Below, in pieces: positions 7,938 to 16,028 of a stretch of DNA of 64,000 nt (within the stretch, counting starts at the first letter, position 1; every line of letters begins with the position of its first letter). This stretch comes from Bacillus alveayuensis. Lineage in GTDB: Bacteria > Bacillota > Bacilli > Bacillales > Aeribacillaceae. The stretch covers positions 434,001-498,000 of the forward strand of contig JAUSTR010000001.1 of assembly GCA_030812955.1 (NCBI GenBank), in the 5' to 3' direction. Under the pieces are notes generated by a model, which did not search any database, was not told the origin of the DNA, and worked only from the letters and a program-made list of their open reading frames with translations. The position numbers and the translations under genes are program-made.

Positions 7938-9602
7938 CTAAGCATCCCGTTTTTGATGATTAAGACCGAAGTGAATAACGGATGATAAATTATCCATTTT
8001 GATCTTCATTTCCCCTTCTGATTGTGAATGAAAGACAATGTCGTGAAGATAATCTTCCAAATTATTGATTTCCAACCTTGTCAAAATATCATCAAGTTCC
8101 CCAATGACTCGTTCAAATAATTGTATTTTTTCATACAATAATGTGAGTATATGCTCTTCAACTGTATTTTTCGTGGCCATATTATAAATAAATACATCTC
8201 GATCTTGTCCAAAACGATGAATTCGTCCAATTCTTTGCTCAAGCCGCATTGGATTCCACGGCAAATCATAATTAATAATATGGTTGCAAAATTGCAAGTT
8301 GATTCCTTCACCGCCAGCTTCAGTAGCAATTAATACTTGTGCATGGTTTTTAAATAAATCTTTCATCCAATCTTTTTTGCCCCTCTTAAATCCACCTTGG
8401 AAAGGGACTGACTGAATCCCGTGTTGCTTTAAAAACCATTGTAAATAAAGTTGAGTCGCACGGTATTCAGTAAAAATGATAACCTTATCGTTAATGTTTT
8501 GAATTAGCTCTAAAGCCTTTAAAGCTTTGGAATTTTGTGTGACTTGATCGACATATTTCATGAGTTCTTGTATTTTTTTAGATGGCAAGGTCTTTTCTCC
8601 CTCAGATTTCTCTAACATTTTTTTTAATGACATGTAAACGGCTTCACGGCTCGAACAGGTTTCACGCTGAAGCGTGATGATCGAAAATACACCTGCTTGA
8701 TTTTTATATCCATTACGTAGGCGGGAAATCGCATCATACAATGCTCGTTCGGACTCTGAAAAATCAATGATGATACTTTTTACATGGCGTTTTGTCCATG
8801 AAATACCGGTATCTGAACGTCTGTTACGAATCATCACTTTATTCATGAGTTCACGTAAATACTCGTCTTGCTCAACATGACGTTTTTTGGCAGAAAAAAC
8901 TTCTGTAAAATATTTTTCATTTCCTAAATGACCAGGCTTTAATAAAGATACGAGATTAAAAATTTCTTCGATACGGTTTTGAATAGGGGTGGCCGTCAAA
9001 AGGAGGCAAAATTTCTTTTTTAAATTTTGCACAAACTCATAGTTTTTCGTTTTTCGATTTTTTAATTTATGTGCTTCATCAATGATCACGATGTCATAAT
9101 CTTGTTCATATATTATCGATTTATGCGGTTCCCGTTTTGCTGTGTCTAGTGATGAAACGACAACGTCACATTGGTCCCATACATAGCTTTTTTTCTGCTC
9201 AACGGCAGGAATATAAAATTTTTCATTCAATTCTTTGACCCACTGAGAAACGAGGGAGGCAGGCACTAAAATGAGTACTTTCTTTACTAGCCCCCGTATC
9301 ATATATTCTTTTAAAATAAGTCCGGCTTCAATCGTTTTCCCGAGCCCAACTTCATCAGCTAATATCGCTTTTCCATTCATTTGTTCTACAACTCTTTGAG
9401 CAACTTCTAATTGGTGAGGGAGCGGGGTGAAATTTTGTAGATGTTTTGGCGCCTGTAAACCTTCAAATGTTGGAATCGCTAAATGATGAGAAACTTCATA
9501 AGCAAGTTTATATAAATCCCAATTTCCCCATGGCCCATCCTCTTCCATTCTTTTTAAAAATTCCTCTTGCCATTGTTGGTCCATTTGGATTTCAACATTC
9601 AT
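7938..9602 (-). CDS. yqhH: SNF2-family DEAH helicase/ATPase (YqhH)
   Basis: The likely product is 554 residues from ATG 9602 (AAAGGGCTG upstream); the frame is open 22 codons further. It is an SF2/SNF2 ATPase with motif I ADEVGLGKTIEAG, motif II DEAHKLKN, motif III LLTATPIQN, motif IV region VIIFTEYRATQLYL, motif V GGEGINLQ and motif VI RIGRIHRFGQ. This resembles the RapA/SNF2 ATPase core without the accessory RapA domains. It probably translocates on double-stranded nucleic acid; a link with RNA polymerase recycling is only inference. It is paired with yqhG and divergent from the gcv operon. Confidence 0.88.
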   Translation of the reverse strand: MNVEIQMDQQWQEEFLKRMEEDGPWGNWDLYKLAYEVSHHLAIPTFEGLQAPKHLQNFTPLPHQLEVAQRVVEQMNGKAILADEVGLGKTIEAGLILKEYMIRGLVKKVLILVPASLVSQWVKELNEKFYIPAVEQKKSYVWDQCDVVVSSLDTAKREPHKSIIYEQDYDIVIIDEAHKLKNRKTKNYEFVQNLKKKFCLLLTATPIQNRIEEIFNLVSLLKPGHLGNEKYFTEVFSAKKRHVEQDEYLRELMNKVMIRNRRSDTGISWTKRHVKSIIIDFSESERALYDAISRLRNGYKNQAGVFSIITLQRETCSSREAVYMSLKKMLEKSEGEKTLPSKKIQELMKYVDQVTQNSKALKALELIQNINDKVIIFTEYRATQLYLQWFLKQHGIQSVPFQGGFKRGKKDWMKDLFKNHAQVLIATEAGGEGINLQFCNHIINYDLPWNPMRLEQRIGRIHRFGQDRDVFIYNMATKNTVEEHILTLLYEKIQLFERVIGELDDILTRLEINNLEDYLHDIVFHSQSEGEMKIKMDNLSSVIHFGLNHQKRDA

Positions 9603-9743
9603 GATTGACAGCCCTTTCCGAAATCGGTTATTGTTCCTAAATAAATCATAAAATAATTTTTTATTCACAAAAATTATGAGTAATAATGATTAAAAATCGA
9701 ACATTATAATATAAAAGAATATTATTTGTTAAGAAAAATAAGA

Positions 9744-9772
9744 TTGCTCAAATCGGAAGAAGATGATAGGAT
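9744..9772 (+). promoter_or_regulatory. Candidate sigma-A promoter of the gcv operon
   Basis: TTGCTC (9744-9749), a 17-base spacer and TAGGAT (9767-9772) lie about 115 bases upstream of the glycine riboswitch. Both boxes are imperfect. A small hairpin (AAGTAAG/CTTACTT) lies between promoter and riboswitch. Confidence 0.35.
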
Positions 9773-9884
9773 GTTAATAAGTAAGAAAGTTATTAAAATG
9801 CTTACTTTTCTGTTTTCCGTGCTAATGGAAATTGTCGAATAGTCCATTTTTATGTTTTCCATTTCAAAGAAAAATATGTGCGGA

Positions 9885-10066
9885 TGAGGGCAAGGGGAGA
9901 GACTCCGATATCATTGGGGCGCCGAAGGAGCAAACGTAATGTGAATCTCTCAGGCAAAAAGACTCTTGTTTGACGCAGCTCTGGAGAGTGTTTGCATAAG
10001 CAAACCACCAAAGGGGAAAACCTTCAATTAGAAGGTAAACTTTCAGGTGCCAGGACAGAGACGACC
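9885..10066 (+). ncRNA. Tandem glycine riboswitch
   Basis: Two consecutive glycine aptamers lie in the leader of gcvT. Aptamer I (about 9885-9988) shows GGAGAG, GCGCCGAAGGAGCAA, CTCTCAGGCAAAAAGAC and closing CTCTGGAGAG. Aptamer II (about 9990-10062) shows CACCAAAGGGG, AACTTTCAGGTGCCAGGAC and AGAG. These are the hallmark strings of the gcvT element. The 3' strand of aptamer II overlaps the 5' arm of the downstream terminator, which gives an ON switch: glycine binding should prevent termination. Confidence 0.95.
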
Positions 10067-10122
10067 TTAAACACGAAACCAAAGGGAATCGTGTTGGTTG
10101 CTTTGTTCTGGTTTTCTTTTTT
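10050..10122 (+). terminator. Riboswitch-controlled terminator before gcvT
   Basis: CCAGGACAGAGACGACC (10050-10066) can pair with GGTTGCTTTGTTCTGG (10096-10111) with a bulge and a few G-U pairs, followed by TTTTCTTTTTT. The 5' arm is part of aptamer II, so ligand-bound aptamer and terminator exclude each other. An inner helix AACACGA/TCGTGTT extends the hairpin. Confidence 0.8.
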
Positions 10123-10182
10123 CTCAAATGGAAACAATGAATTGAAGGTTCTCGTTTTAATCGTTGTATAGGAGGTTTCATT

Positions 10183-11286
10183 ATGTGTACATTAAAGCGA
10201 ACACCTCTTTTTGAGGTATATGCAAAATATGGTGCTAAAACAATTGACTTTGGTGGGTGGGAGTTGCCCGTTCAATTTTCTTCTATTAAAGAAGAACATG
10301 AAGCAGTTCGTACAAAAGCTGGATTATTTGACGTATCACATATGGGAGAAATCGAGGTTAAAGGAACAGATAGTTTGAATTTTTTGCAAAAAGTCCTGAC
10401 AAATGATGTATCAAAAATAAAAGATGGTGGCGCTCAATATACAGCCATGTGTTACGAAAACGGCGGAACTGTTGATGATTTACTCGTCTACCGAAAAGGG
10501 GAAAATGACTATTTACTTGTCGTGAATGCTGCAAATATTGAAAAGGATTTTGATTGGTTAACATCACACCAGTTTGGGGATGTCAAGCTCGAAAATATAT
10601 CTGATGAAACGGCTCAACTTGCATTACAAGGACCCCTAGCAGAAAAGGTTTTACAAAAGTTAACGACAACAGCACTTTCCGAGATCAAATTTTTTAAATT
10701 TCAAGACAATGTCGATCTAAAAGGAGTTAAAGCGTTAGTTTCTCGTACAGGATATACAGGGGAAGATGGATTTGAAATTTATTGTCCTTCAGAAGATGCT
10801 GTGATGTTATGGGATTTAATTTTAGCAGCAGGGAAAGAAGAAGGGGTCATCCCATGTGGATTAGGAGCTAGGGATACATTGCGCTTTGAAGCGACTTTGC
10901 CACTTTATGGTCAAGAATTATCAAAAGATATTACCCCAATTGAAGCTGGTATCGGATTTGCTGTCAAAACAGATAAAGAAGTAGAGTTTATTGGTCAAAA
11001 AGTGTTAAAAGAGCAAAAAGAAAAGGGAACTTTTAGAAAGCTAGTCGGCATTGAAATGATTGATAAAGGGATTCCGCGTCACGGTTATCCTGTTTATGTT
11101 GGAGAAGAGCTTGTTGGTGAAGTGACAACAGGTACGCAATCACCAACATTAAAGAAAAATATTGGATTAGTCTTAATGAAAAGAGAATATGCGGATATAG
11201 GTACTGAAGTAGAGGTTCAAGTACGTAAAAAGCGCCTGAAAGCCAAAGTGGTGAAAACACCTTTTTATAAACGTGAAAGAAACTAA
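10183..11286 (+). CDS. gcvT: Glycine cleavage system T protein (aminomethyltransferase)
   Basis: The 367-residue product transfers the methylene group from aminomethyl-lipoyl H protein to tetrahydrofolate and releases ammonia. It begins [29 protein letters not shown] and has the family strings [24 protein letters not shown] and [10 protein letters not shown]. The start ATG has a GGAGG ribosome binding site. It is the first gene of gcvT-gcvPA-gcvPB, under the glycine riboswitch. H protein (gcvH) is not in this window, as in B. subtilis. Confidence 0.97.
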   Translation: MCTLKRTPLFEVYAKYGAKTIDFGGWELPVQFSSIKEEHEAVRTKAGLFDVSHMGEIEVKGTDSLNFLQKVLTNDVSKIKDGGAQYTAMCYENGGTVDDLLVYRKGENDYLLVVNAANIEKDFDWLTSHQFGDVKLENISDETAQLALQGPLAEKVLQKLTTTALSEIKFFKFQDNVDLKGVKALVSRTGYTGEDGFEIYCPSEDAVMLWDLILAAGKEEGVIPCGLGARDTLRFEATLPLYGQELSKDITPIEAGIGFAVKTDKEVEFIGQKVLKEQKEKGTFRKLVGIEMIDKGIPRHGYPVYVGEELVGEVTTGTQSPTLKKNIGLVLMKREYADIGTEVEVQVRKKRLKAKVVKTPFYKRERN

Positions 11287-11306
11287 AGGAAAAGAGGGTT
11301 AATGTT

Positions 11307-12653
11307 ATGAAACATCGTTATTTACCCATGACAGAAGAAGATAAAAAGGCGATGCTGGAAGCAATCGGTGTGGAAAGCATAGACGACCTTTTTAAAGACA
11401 TTCCAAAAGAGGTACGCTTTAAGCGTGAATACAATATCAAAAAGGCAAAATCTGAAACAGAATTATTGAAAGAGTTATCTATACTAGCTGCAAAAAATAA
11501 AGACTTTAAAACATATGTATCCTTTTTAGGAGCGGGTGTGTATGATCATTACATTCCTGTCATTGTTGATCATGTCATTTCTCGTTCTGAATTTTATACG
11601 GCCTATACACCTTATCAGCCAGAAATTTCTCAAGGTGAGCTTCAAGCCATTTTTGAGTTCCAAACAATGATTTGTGAATTGACAGGAATGGAGATTGCCA
11701 ACTCCTCCATGTACGATGGTGGAACGGCACTTGCAGAAGCAGCAATGCTTGCAGCTGGGCAAACAAAAAAGAAGAAGGTGCTTGTATCAAAAGCTGTACA
11801 CCCTGAATCTCGCGCTGTTCTTAAAACATATGCGAAAGGTCAAAACATTGAAGTATTTGAAATTCCGATCAAAGATGGTGTAACGGACATAGATGAATTA
11901 AAAAAACGAATGAATGAAGAGGTTGCTGCCGTTATCATTCAATATCCGAATTTCTTTGGGCAAATAGAGCCATTAAAGGATATTGAACCAATTGCTCACA
12001 CTGGAAAAAGCATGTTTATCGTTTCAGCAAACCCACTGGCACTAGGAGTATTAACACCGCCTGGAGAGTTTGGAGCAGATATCGTCGTAGGGGATGCTCA
12101 ACCATTTGGTATTCCAACGTCCTTTGGGGGGCCGCATTGTGGATATTTTGCCGTATCGAAAACATTGATGCGTAAAGTACCTGGGCGTTTAGTTGGGCAA
12201 ACGACAGATGAGGATGGCCGCCGCGGTTTTGTTTTAACATTACAAGCTCGCGAGCAGCACATTCGTCGAGATAAAGCAACCTCTAACATTTGCTCTAATC
12301 AAGCATTAAATGCACTTGCTGCGTCTGTTTGTATGACTGCGTTAGGAAAAAAAGGTGTCAAAGAAATGGCTATCCAAAATATTCAAAAGGCTAACTACGC
12401 TAAGAAATTGATGATGGAAAATGGGATTGAAATCGCCTTTAATGGACCAAGCTTTAATGAATTTGTTGTTCGCTTTAATCAACCAATAAAAGAGATTAAT
12501 CAAAAGCTTTTACAAAAAGGAATCATCGGTGGTTATGACTTAGGTCGTGATTACCCAGAACTTGAAAATCATATGTTAATCGCTGTTACAGAACTTAGAA
12601 CAAAAGAAGAAATTGACACATTTATAAAAGAATTGGGGGATCACCATGCATAA
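11307..12653 (+). CDS. gcvPA: Glycine dehydrogenase (decarboxylating) subunit 1
   Basis: The 448-residue product is the alpha subunit of the split P protein, which decarboxylates glycine with PLP in the other subunit. It has the typical N-terminus [15 protein letters not shown], the region [14 protein letters not shown] and the glycine-rich HCGYFAVSK. Length is normal. The end overlaps the gcvPB start by eight bases (ATGCATAA), so translation is likely coupled in equal amounts. Confidence 0.97.
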   Translation: MKHRYLPMTEEDKKAMLEAIGVESIDDLFKDIPKEVRFKREYNIKKAKSETELLKELSILAAKNKDFKTYVSFLGAGVYDHYIPVIVDHVISRSEFYTAYTPYQPEISQGELQAIFEFQTMICELTGMEIANSSMYDGGTALAEAAMLAAGQTKKKKVLVSKAVHPESRAVLKTYAKGQNIEVFEIPIKDGVTDIDELKKRMNEEVAAVIIQYPNFFGQIEPLKDIEPIAHTGKSMFIVSANPLALGVLTPPGEFGADIVVGDAQPFGIPTSFGGPHCGYFAVSKTLMRKVPGRLVGQTTDEDGRRGFVLTLQAREQHIRRDKATSNICSNQALNALAASVCMTALGKKGVKEMAIQNIQKANYAKKLMMENGIEIAFNGPSFNEFVVRFNQPIKEINQKLLQKGIIGGYDLGRDYPELENHMLIAVTELRTKEEIDTFIKELGDHHA

Positions 12654-14109
12654 ACAAGATCAACCGTTAATTTTTGAATTAAGTAAACCTGGGCGTATTG
12701 GCTATAGCTTACCTGAACTCGACATCCCTGAAGCTTCTATTGAAAAGCTTATACCAAATGAATATATACGAGAAAAAGAGCCAGAGCTGCCTGAAGTATC
12801 TGAGTTAGATATTATGCGCCATTATACAGCATTATCAAAACGAAATCATGGGGTAGATTCAGGATTTTATCCATTAGGATCTTGCACGATGAAATACAAT
12901 CCAAAAGTGAATGAAAATGTCGCCCGTATGCCTGGTTTTGCCCATATTCATCCACTGCAAGATGAAGAAACCGTGCAGGGCGCAATGGAGCTTATGTATG
13001 ATTTACAGGAGCATTTGAAGGAAATTACGGGGATGGATGAAGTAACATTGCAGCCGGCTGCTGGTGCCCACGGTGAGTGGACGGGATTAATGATGATCCG
13101 TGCTTTTCATGAAGCAAACGGAGATACAAAACGGACAAAAGTGATTGTACCAGACTCAGCTCACGGAACAAATCCGGCATCTGCCACAGTAGCTGGTTTT
13201 GAAACCATAACGGTAAAATCTGATGAGAATGGTCTTGTTGATTTAGAAGATTTAAAGCGTGTTGTTGGTGATGATACAGCGGCATTAATGCTCACAAATC
13301 CAAATACACTCGGATTGTTTGAAGAAAATATTTTAGAAATGGCGCAAATTGTTCACGAAGCAGGCGGCAAGCTTTATTACGATGGAGCGAATTTGAATGC
13401 CGTTTTAAGTAAAGCTCGCCCAGGTGATATGGGGTTTGATGTTGTACATTTAAACCTTCATAAAACCTTTACAGGCCCGCACGGCGGGGGAGGACCAGGA
13501 TCCGGACCTGTTGGGGTAAAAGCCGATTTAATTCCGTTTTTGCCAAAACCAGTACTCATAAAGAGAAACGATCGTTTTATCTTCGATTATGACCGTCCAC
13601 AGTCAATCGGTCGCGTCAAACCGTTTTATGGAAACTTCGGCATTAATGTTCGTGCCTATACGTATATTCGGACAATGGGACCTGAAGGCTTAACAGCGGT
13701 TACGGAGTATGCGGTGTTAAATGCGAATTATTTGATGAGAAAGCTTGCTCCATATTTCGATTTACCATATGATCGTCATTGTAAGCATGAATTCGTGTTA
13801 TCTGGTAAACGTCAGAAAAAACTTGGTGTTCGAACGTTGGATATTGCGAAGCGGCTGCTCGATTTCGGATATCATCCACCTACCATTTACTTCCCGTTAA
13901 ATGTAGAAGAATGTATGATGATTGAACCGACTGAAACGGAATCGAAAGAAACGTTAGATGCATTTATAAATGCCATGATTCAAATTGCGAAAGAAGCAGA
14001 AGAAAATCCAGAAATTGTCCAAGAAGCACCTCATACAACTGTTGTCAAGCGACTAGATGAAACAACAGCTGCTAGAAAGCCGATATTAAGATATCAACAA
14101 GAAATATAA
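12646..14109 (+). CDS. gcvPB: Glycine dehydrogenase (decarboxylating) subunit 2
   Basis: The 487-residue product is the PLP-carrying beta subunit of split P protein. The Schiff-base lysine is Lys273 in HLNLHKTF, followed by the glycine-rich [15 protein letters not shown]. Together with GcvPA, GcvT and an H protein encoded elsewhere it oxidises glycine to CO2, ammonia and methylene-tetrahydrofolate. It is the last gene of the operon, and a two-tier hairpin follows. Confidence 0.97.
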   Translation: MHKQDQPLIFELSKPGRIGYSLPELDIPEASIEKLIPNEYIREKEPELPEVSELDIMRHYTALSKRNHGVDSGFYPLGSCTMKYNPKVNENVARMPGFAHIHPLQDEETVQGAMELMYDLQEHLKEITGMDEVTLQPAAGAHGEWTGLMMIRAFHEANGDTKRTKVIVPDSAHGTNPASATVAGFETITVKSDENGLVDLEDLKRVVGDDTAALMLTNPNTLGLFEENILEMAQIVHEAGGKLYYDGANLNAVLSKARPGDMGFDVVHLNLHKTFTGPHGGGGPGSGPVGVKADLIPFLPKPVLIKRNDRFIFDYDRPQSIGRVKPFYGNFGINVRAYTYIRTMGPEGLTAVTEYAVLNANYLMRKLAPYFDLPYDRHCKHEFVLSGKRQKKLGVRTLDIAKRLLDFGYHPPTIYFPLNVEECMMIEPTETESKETLDAFINAMIQIAKEAEENPEIVQEAPHTTVVKRLDETTAARKPILRYQQEI

Positions 14110-14121
14110 ATCAATGAAAGA

Positions 14122-14173
14122 GGCTGTCCCAATAGCGTCTGACCTCTTGTTTGGAGTCGGACACTGGACAGCC
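14122..14173. terminator. Two-tier hairpin between gcvPB and yqhL
   Basis: Outer arms GGCTGTCC (14122-14129) and GGACAGCC (14166-14173) enclose a second helix GTCTGAC/GTCGGAC. It lies between convergent genes and likely serves both. It shares its AGAGGCTGTCC start with other intergenic hairpins in the window. Confidence 0.6.
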
Positions 14174-14177
14174 AAAC

Positions 14178-14552
14178 TTATTTTCCAACCTTAATTTTTC
14201 CAGTCCACTTTTTAAATCCACCTTTTAAATTGTAAATATCATTGTAGCCTTTTCTTTTTAATAGTTGGGCGGCGCGTCCACTTCGAACACTATTTTGACA
14301 ATATAAATAAACTGGCTTATCTGGACGAATTTCTTTATAACGATGACGTAATTGTGATAGAGGAATATTTCTCGCTCCTAATATGTGGCCTCCTTCAAAT
14401 TCATTCGGTTCACGAACATCTATTAATTGAGCTTTTCTGTAGCCAGCTTTAAACTCTTCTTCTGATAATGTTTTCATGATCCTACGCTGATAAAAGTATA
14501 TCACTACGGAATAAACGATAACTGCTCCGAGAATGATGAGAATCCACTCCAT
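14178..14552 (-). CDS. yqhL: Membrane-anchored rhodanese-like protein (YqhL)
   Basis: The 124-residue product has an N-terminal membrane anchor (about residues 2-21) and a single rhodanese domain. The active-site loop is CQNSVRS with the catalytic Cys near residue 86, so it is potentially an active sulfurtransferase. The conserved DVREPNEF and G-H-I-x-G-A-x-N-I-P motifs are present. It is convergent with the gcv operon. The sulfur acceptor is unknown. Confidence 0.9.
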   Translation of the reverse strand: MEWILIILGAVIVYSVVIYFYQRRIMKTLSEEEFKAGYRKAQLIDVREPNEFEGGHILGARNIPLSQLRHRYKEIRPDKPVYLYCQNSVRSGRAAQLLKRKGYNDIYNLKGGFKKWTGKIKVGK

Positions 14553-14743
14553 GCCATTTGCACTCCTTTTATGAATGATGTATGTCTATATGGATAAAGA
14601 ATGTTTAAAACGATAATTAGACAAATTCTATTATAATAAAGGTATTTCTAAATGTCATTCCTTTTAGCGATTGAATCATTTGCAAACTTTTTTGTTTTTG
14701 ATAGACTAAATATCGTACAACATCATTAAAGAGGGTTTTTATT

Positions 14744-15580
14744 ATGATAAAAGAAGTTTGGAATTTTATTGATTCTGGATTTTGTTCACCTAGCTTTAAT
14801 ATGGCACTTGATGAAGCGTTATTAGAATGGCATAGTGAAGGAAAAATAGAACCGACCATTCGTTTTTACGGTTGGAATCCACCAACCTTATCAGTCGGTT
14901 ATTTCCAAAAAATAGAAAAAGAAATCGACTTAGAAGCCGTAAAAAAAGCTGGTTTAGGCTTTGTTCGCCGTCCAACTGGTGGACGCGGCGTCCTTCATGA
15001 TCAAGAGTTAACATACAGTGTCATTGTTTCAGAAAAACATCCGAAAATGCCAATGTCTGTGACAGAAGCGTACCGCGTCATTTCAGAGGGAATATTGGAA
15101 GGATTTCGTTTTCTCGGTCTTGATGCTTATTTTGCGATACCTAAAACGGAGGCAGAAAAAGAAGACATTAAAAATCCACGATCATCGGTTTGTTTTGACT
15201 CCCCTTCTTGGTATGAATTAGTTGTAGAAGGTCGCAAAGTCGCAGGTAGTGCTCAAACACGGCAAAAAGGGGTGATCCTCCAGCACGGTTCAATTTTGCT
15301 AGAACTAGATGAAGATTTATTATTTAGCTTGTTTAAATATCCGAATGATCGTGTGAAAGAAAGGCTTAAACGTAATTTTAAAAATAAAGCGGTGGCAATA
15401 AATGAGCTCAAAACACCCCCTGTTTCGTTTGCGGAAGCTTGGGAAGCTTTTCGAAAGGGATTTGAAAAGGGATTAAATATTTCGCTTAAGCCATATTCAT
15501 TGTCAGATGAACAGCTGGCTTATGTTGAAAAGCTTGCGAAAGAAAAATATGAATCCGATCAATGGAATTTCAAAAGATAA
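14744..15580 (+). CDS. lipM: Octanoyl-[GcvH]:protein N-octanoyltransferase LipM
   Basis: The 278-residue product is of the LplA/LipB/BirA fold and transfers octanoyl from ACP to GcvH in lipoate synthesis. The catalytic Cys150 is in [20 protein letters not shown], at the same number as in B. subtilis LipM. The motif [19 protein letters not shown] marks the acyl-binding part. It serves the nearby glycine cleavage genes and the lipoyl E2 of the bkd operon. It is a single gene ending in an intrinsic terminator. Confidence 0.93.
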   Translation: MIKEVWNFIDSGFCSPSFNMALDEALLEWHSEGKIEPTIRFYGWNPPTLSVGYFQKIEKEIDLEAVKKAGLGFVRRPTGGRGVLHDQELTYSVIVSEKHPKMPMSVTEAYRVISEGILEGFRFLGLDAYFAIPKTEAEKEDIKNPRSSVCFDSPSWYELVVEGRKVAGSAQTRQKGVILQHGSILLELDEDLLFSLFKYPNDRVKERLKRNFKNKAVAINELKTPPVSFAEAWEAFRKGFEKGLNISLKPYSLSDEQLAYVEKLAKEKYESDQWNFKR

Positions 15581-15608
15581 GCGGCATCCGTGGTCGCTTA
15601 TTCTTTTT
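15577..15608 (+). terminator. lipM terminator
   Basis: ATAAGCG (15577-15583) pairs with CGCTTAT (15595-15601), followed by TCTTTTT. The stop codon is inside the 5' arm. Confidence 0.65.
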
Positions 15609-15614
15609 GGGTTC

Positions 15615-15722
15615 GGCTTATTTCTTAAAAATTATAGCTTTTCGACTGTTAAGCAAGCGATACGCTTGCTATGTCACGCTTATAGCGTGTGTTGAAAAGC
15701 AACAAAGTTTACGAAAACATCC
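15615..15722. repeat. Repeat family A, copy 2 (degenerate left end)
   Basis: The right end GCAACAAAGTTTACGAAAAC is identical to copy 1, but the left arm is eroded (GGCTTATTTCTTAAAAATTA). The interior carries two extra small hairpins, GCAAGCG/CGCTTGC and CACGCT/AGCGTG. It lies in the 448-base gap between lipM and nrdJ. The rest of that gap is AT-rich with no convincing gene. Confidence 0.65.
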
Positions 15723-15930
15723 TTGGGTTTTTAAGAAGTTTTTTTTTGCCCAAATACAATCGATCCATTGAAACATATGGATTTACGTATATTTTCATAA
15801 TGACAAGCTTTGAATTTGTTGAAAATGGTCATTTATTGAACTTTTTCCTTGGTATTTCTTCATTTTCCATTCATTTTTATTAAGTTATTGATTTGACTTT
15901 TTTGAAGAACTCGACCTAAAATACAAAATA

Positions 15931-15958
15931 TTGTAGAACGTTTGTTCTATCATACTAT
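15931..15958 (+). promoter_or_regulatory. nrdJ promoter with a LexA (SOS) box
   Basis: The LexA/DinR-type palindrome AGAACGTTTGTTCT (15935-15948) matches the Bacillus core GAAC-N4-GTTC exactly. It overlaps a candidate promoter TTGTAG (15931-15936), 16 bases, TACTAT (15953-15958). The box spans the -35 end and the spacer, a standard repression position. This suggests DNA-damage induction of nrdJ. Confidence 0.65.
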
Positions 15959-16028
15959 ATATAGTTGAATTTCTGTCATCAATATGATAATTTATATCAA
16001 GTACATAACATTTAAGGGAGTTGAAGAA

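Noticed and set aside
15723..16028. Cobalamin riboswitch before nrdJ (also looked for at 57815-58340 before mutA)
   Set aside because: No B12-box-like conserved string or long structured leader is visible in either place.
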